Assembly: GCF_943193175.1 (NCBI RefSeq)
Contig: NZ_CALPDF010000007.1
Location: 62,001 to 126,000 of the forward strand
From: Neobacillus muris
GTDB taxonomy: Bacteria; Bacillota; Bacilli; Bacillales; Cytobacillaceae
Direction: 5' to 3'
Length of the DNA: 64,000 nt
This document shows positions 62,195 to 64,000 of this stretch, piece after piece (position 1 is the first letter of the stretch; each line of letters begins with the position of its first letter). Position numbers and translations under genes: made by a program. Below the pieces are notes generated by a model, which did no database searches, was not told the DNA's origin, and worked only from the letters and a program-made list of their open reading frames with translations.

Positions 62195-63199
62195 ATGAAG
62201 GATAACAACCAATCCGAACGTTTAACATCTCCAGAAATTTCTAATTTATGGACTCATTATTTCCGTGAGACCTTATCTGTATGTGTGACAAAATATATGT
62301 TAAGAATTGCCCATGACCCAGAGATACATAATCTGCTTCAAACGGCACTTGATTTGTCCAATCAACATATCCGTACATTAAAGGATTTATTTCATAAAGA
62401 AAATTTTCCTGTTCCTAATGGCTTTACCGATAAAGATGCAAATTATGATGCACCCCCATTGTTCTCTGAACTTTTTTGTTTATATTATCTGCATACCATG
62501 ACCCAGCATGGTGCCCAATCTTACAGTCTTGCCTTTAGTGTGTCGATCCGAAAAGATATTCGGGATTTTTATTATCAATGTAATTTAGATACGATGAATC
62601 TTTATAATCAGTCTCTCGAATTGCTGATGACCATGAAGTGCTACGTGAAGCCGCCATTTTATGAATTACCGAAAAAAATTCAATACGTCCAAAATCTTCA
62701 ATACATAACCGATGTATTCGGAGACAGCCGGGCCTTGAACTCCATGGAGGTTGGAAATATTTTCTTTAATTTAGAAAAAAGCCGGTTAACTAAGGCACTG
62801 TTAGTGGCATTCAAACAGGTGTGCAAAGATCAAGCGGTAAATAAATTTTTGGATAAGTGCATCCAAGTAAAAAACAAACATATTAGCATCTTCTCCACTA
62901 TGTTGTTAAAAGAAAATTTTCACACCGCGGTTACTTTAGATACGGAAATTACTACTTCCACCGTATCCCCTTTTTCTGATCGGCTCATCACCTTTCATTC
63001 CGGTTTCCTCATTGCAGCTGCCATCAGCTACTACGGAACCGCCAGTACCGCAAGCGCAAGAGTCGACATCACCACCAGCTGCGAAAAATCCATAATCGGC
63101 AACTTCCTCGTCCTCGGATCATTCAGCAAATTAGTCATAAAAAAAGGCTGGATGGAACAACCCCCCTTTGCCGACGACCGCCTAAAACTACCTGAATAG
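62195..63199 (+). CDS. DUF3231 family protein
   Basis: 334 aa, all-alpha with two repeated halves (about 10-160 and 185-330), each like a four-helix bundle (LTSPEISNLWTHYFRETLSVCV and ALNSMEVGNIFFNLEKSRLTKALL). DUF3231 proteins are Bacillaceae-specific, often spore associated, possibly ferritin-like. RBS GGAAGGA is 8 nt before ATG. Codon use becomes C-rich in the last 200 nt, and its TAG stop merges with palindrome cluster 5. Confidence 0.82.
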   Translation: MKDNNQSERLTSPEISNLWTHYFRETLSVCVTKYMLRIAHDPEIHNLLQTALDLSNQHIRTLKDLFHKENFPVPNGFTDKDANYDAPPLFSELFCLYYLHTMTQHGAQSYSLAFSVSIRKDIRDFYYQCNLDTMNLYNQSLELLMTMKCYVKPPFYELPKKIQYVQNLQYITDVFGDSRALNSMEVGNIFFNLEKSRLTKALLVAFKQVCKDQAVNKFLDKCIQVKNKHISIFSTMLLKENFHTAVTLDTEITTSTVSPFSDRLITFHSGFLIAAAISYYGTASTASARVDITTSCEKSIIGNFLVLGSFSKLVIKKGWMEQPPFADDRLKLPE

Positions 63200-63252
63200 G
63201 GGCCAGTCCCCCGGCAGAGTAATACGTTAATGCAGCGGGGGACTGGCCCCCG
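63199..63252. repeat. Palindrome cluster 5 (two units)
   Basis: GGGGCCAGTCCCCCGG (63199-63214) and CGGGGGACTGGCCCCCG (63236-63252), inverted, with TACGTTAATGCAG between. Left 63061-63120: C21 G10; right 63301-63360: G21 T21 A16 C2. Begins at the last base of the DUF3231 stop codon. Confidence 0.85.
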
Positions 63253-63329
63253 GCTCTTTAAAGCGTTACTGTCATTAAAAGTTAATATGTTTCTTACAAA
63301 TAGTTAATAGTTTGGTAATATTGGTGGTT

Positions 63330-63527
63330 TATAGTAAGAGGCAGTGGGGATAGCGAGTGTGGCTATCATGGTACTCGGCGAAGGAGGAGCCGATGCTGAA
63401 TCATTTTTTAGTTCTCTCGAGTATGGCTGAATCCAGTTTAAGATTGGGATCCAGTCCTAAAAATGTGTCTGTCTCATGGTGAGGAACATTCCCTCACATC
63501 AACCAAAACAATAGCTGCTATTTAGTG
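63330..63527 (+). promoter_or_regulatory. Structured leader upstream of the EamA gene, unassigned
   Basis: Several stems: GATAGC/GGCTATC (63349-63370), TCGGC/GCCGA (63376-63393), two ATCCAGT copies, and GTGAGG/CCTCAC (63479-63497), before the terminator at 63528. Layout is that of a riboswitch or other attenuator, but it does not match the classes I know. No ORF with an RBS is present. Confidence 0.4.
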
Positions 63528-63570
63528 AAAGTATCATCCCCACATCTAATGATGGGGAATGATACTTTTT
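63528..63570 (+). terminator. Intrinsic terminator ~105 nt upstream of the EamA start
   Basis: AAAGTATCATCCCCA pairs with TGGGGAATGATACTTT (one bulge), then T run. It may end a regulated leader or the DUF3231 transcript. Confidence 0.8.
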
Positions 63571-63675
63571 CCAATTTATTGGCCTCCATTTCACCAACCA
63601 ATCAGAAAACTCCGAAAAAATAAGTTGAGAAAATGCCTGTTTTGTGATTGGATTAAACATTAGGAGGGATACCAT

Positions 63676-64000
63676 ATGAGGGGAAAAATGAGACTAATCG
63701 TGACCATGCTCATTTTTGGAAGCATCGGTCTCTTTGTAAAAAAAATTGATTTAACTTCTAGTGAAATTGCCTTTTTAAGAGGGATCATAGGAAGCCTGTT
63801 CCTGCTTATAGCCAGTTTGCTGGTCAAGCACAAGCCATCGGTAAAAGCATTAAAAGAAAATGCCGTTCTGCTTCTAGTATCTGGGGCTGCTATTGGGCTG
63901 AACTGGATTTTTCTCTTTGAATCCTATCGGTTCACGACCATTTCCAATGCCACCATCAGTTATTATTTTGCCCCCGTGTTCGTCATGATTTTAGCTCCAT
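63676..64000 (+). CDS. EamA/DMT family transporter (5' part, runs off the window)
   Basis: First 108 residues only. Four predicted membrane segments; the pattern LTSSEIAFLRGIIGSLFLL and GLNWIFLFESYRFTTISNATISYYFAPVFVMIL is typical of the ten-helix drug/metabolite transporter EamA repeat. Exports metabolites or amino acids. RBS GGAGGG lies 8 nt before ATG. Possibly controlled by the structured leader and terminator upstream. Confidence 0.85.
   Translation, partial: MRGKMRLIVTMLIFGSIGLFVKKIDLTSSEIAFLRGIIGSLFLLIASLLVKHKPSVKALKENAVLLLVSGAAIGLNWIFLFESYRFTTISNATISYYFAPVFVMILAP

Noticed and set aside
63330-63527. Divergent lysine riboswitch
   Set aside because: An AGAGGC and a late GCCGA are present, but the conserved P2/P3 elements and CGCCGAAG core are missing.

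Overview
The window reads as a chromosomal segment of a spore-forming, low-to-moderate G+C Bacillaceae bacterium. Supporting signs are a YjcZ-family sporulation micropeptide, a YuzC-like spore protein, Gram-positive ribosome binding sites, frequent TTG/GTG starts, and a Bce-type bacitracin/lantibiotic module. Repeat content and protein sequences fit the Neobacillus/Mesobacillus/Cytobacillus side of the family better than B. subtilis itself, but this is judged by eye. No rRNA, tRNA, CRISPR array, prophage or complete insertion sequence was found.

Layout. 0.2-9 kb: BASS transporter, LiaG-like protein, YuzC-like protein, MATE exporter, gndA, a preQ1 riboswitch controlling queT, a DinB protein, a DEDDh exonuclease. 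9-19.4 kb: a peptide-scavenging block on the minus strand: Lrp regulator, M42 aminopeptidase, DppA D-aminopeptidase, two permeases, two ATPases and a binding lipoprotein, followed by a DUF3899 gene and an M20 amidohydrolase. 19.6-23.5 kb: a self-contained ECF transporter (A, A', T, S) in one operon with a nucleoside phosphorylase. 23.9-25.7 kb: an ECF sigma factor and DUF4179 anti-sigma pair. 26-36.8 kb: mostly single genes (GltP/GltT carrier, GNAT, an MFS efflux pump with a structured leader, YnfA, MOSC, sodA, trhO, flavin reductase, prolyl hydroxylase, HesB-like protein). 37-41 kb: a COG2345/SufR-like regulator, DUF1189, DUF1450, a CAP-domain exoprotein, and a PadR/HAAS pair. 41-45.5 kb: bceRSAB with a clear BceR operator. 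45.6-51 kb: a TPR-like protein, katA with a perfect PerR box and an adjacent Fur/PerR gene, two micro-ORFs, YggT, DUF421. 51-64 kb: two pseudogenes (paiB, a molybdopterin nitrate reductase), a Gly/Ser/Cys-tailed membrane protein, HAD, DUF1835, MccF-like, APH, a SWIM/SNF2 ATPase, DUF3231, and the start of an EamA transporter.

The least explained material is non-coding. (1) Five clusters of a GGGGGACTGGCCCCC palindrome sit at 37.0, 49.7, 53.1, 54.9 and 63.2 kb. At all five the flanking DNA switches from G-poor/AC-rich on the left to C-poor/GT-rich on the right, even inside coding sequence. (2) A ~600-bp non-coding element with imperfect terminal inverted repeats is present twice (7.5 and 51.0 kb). 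(3) A 275-bp MITE at 10.6 kb has 10-bp perfect ends and an 8-bp target duplication, and places its tip next to the stop codon of a neighbouring gene. (4) The MFS pump leader can form two mutually exclusive stems, one of which hides the Shine-Dalgarno sequence. (5) A ~270-nt leader ending in an intrinsic terminator precedes the EamA gene and matches no riboswitch class I know.

All calls come from reading the sequence and recalling families; no database search was run. Start codons were moved inward where a good ribosome binding site pointed to an internal start.
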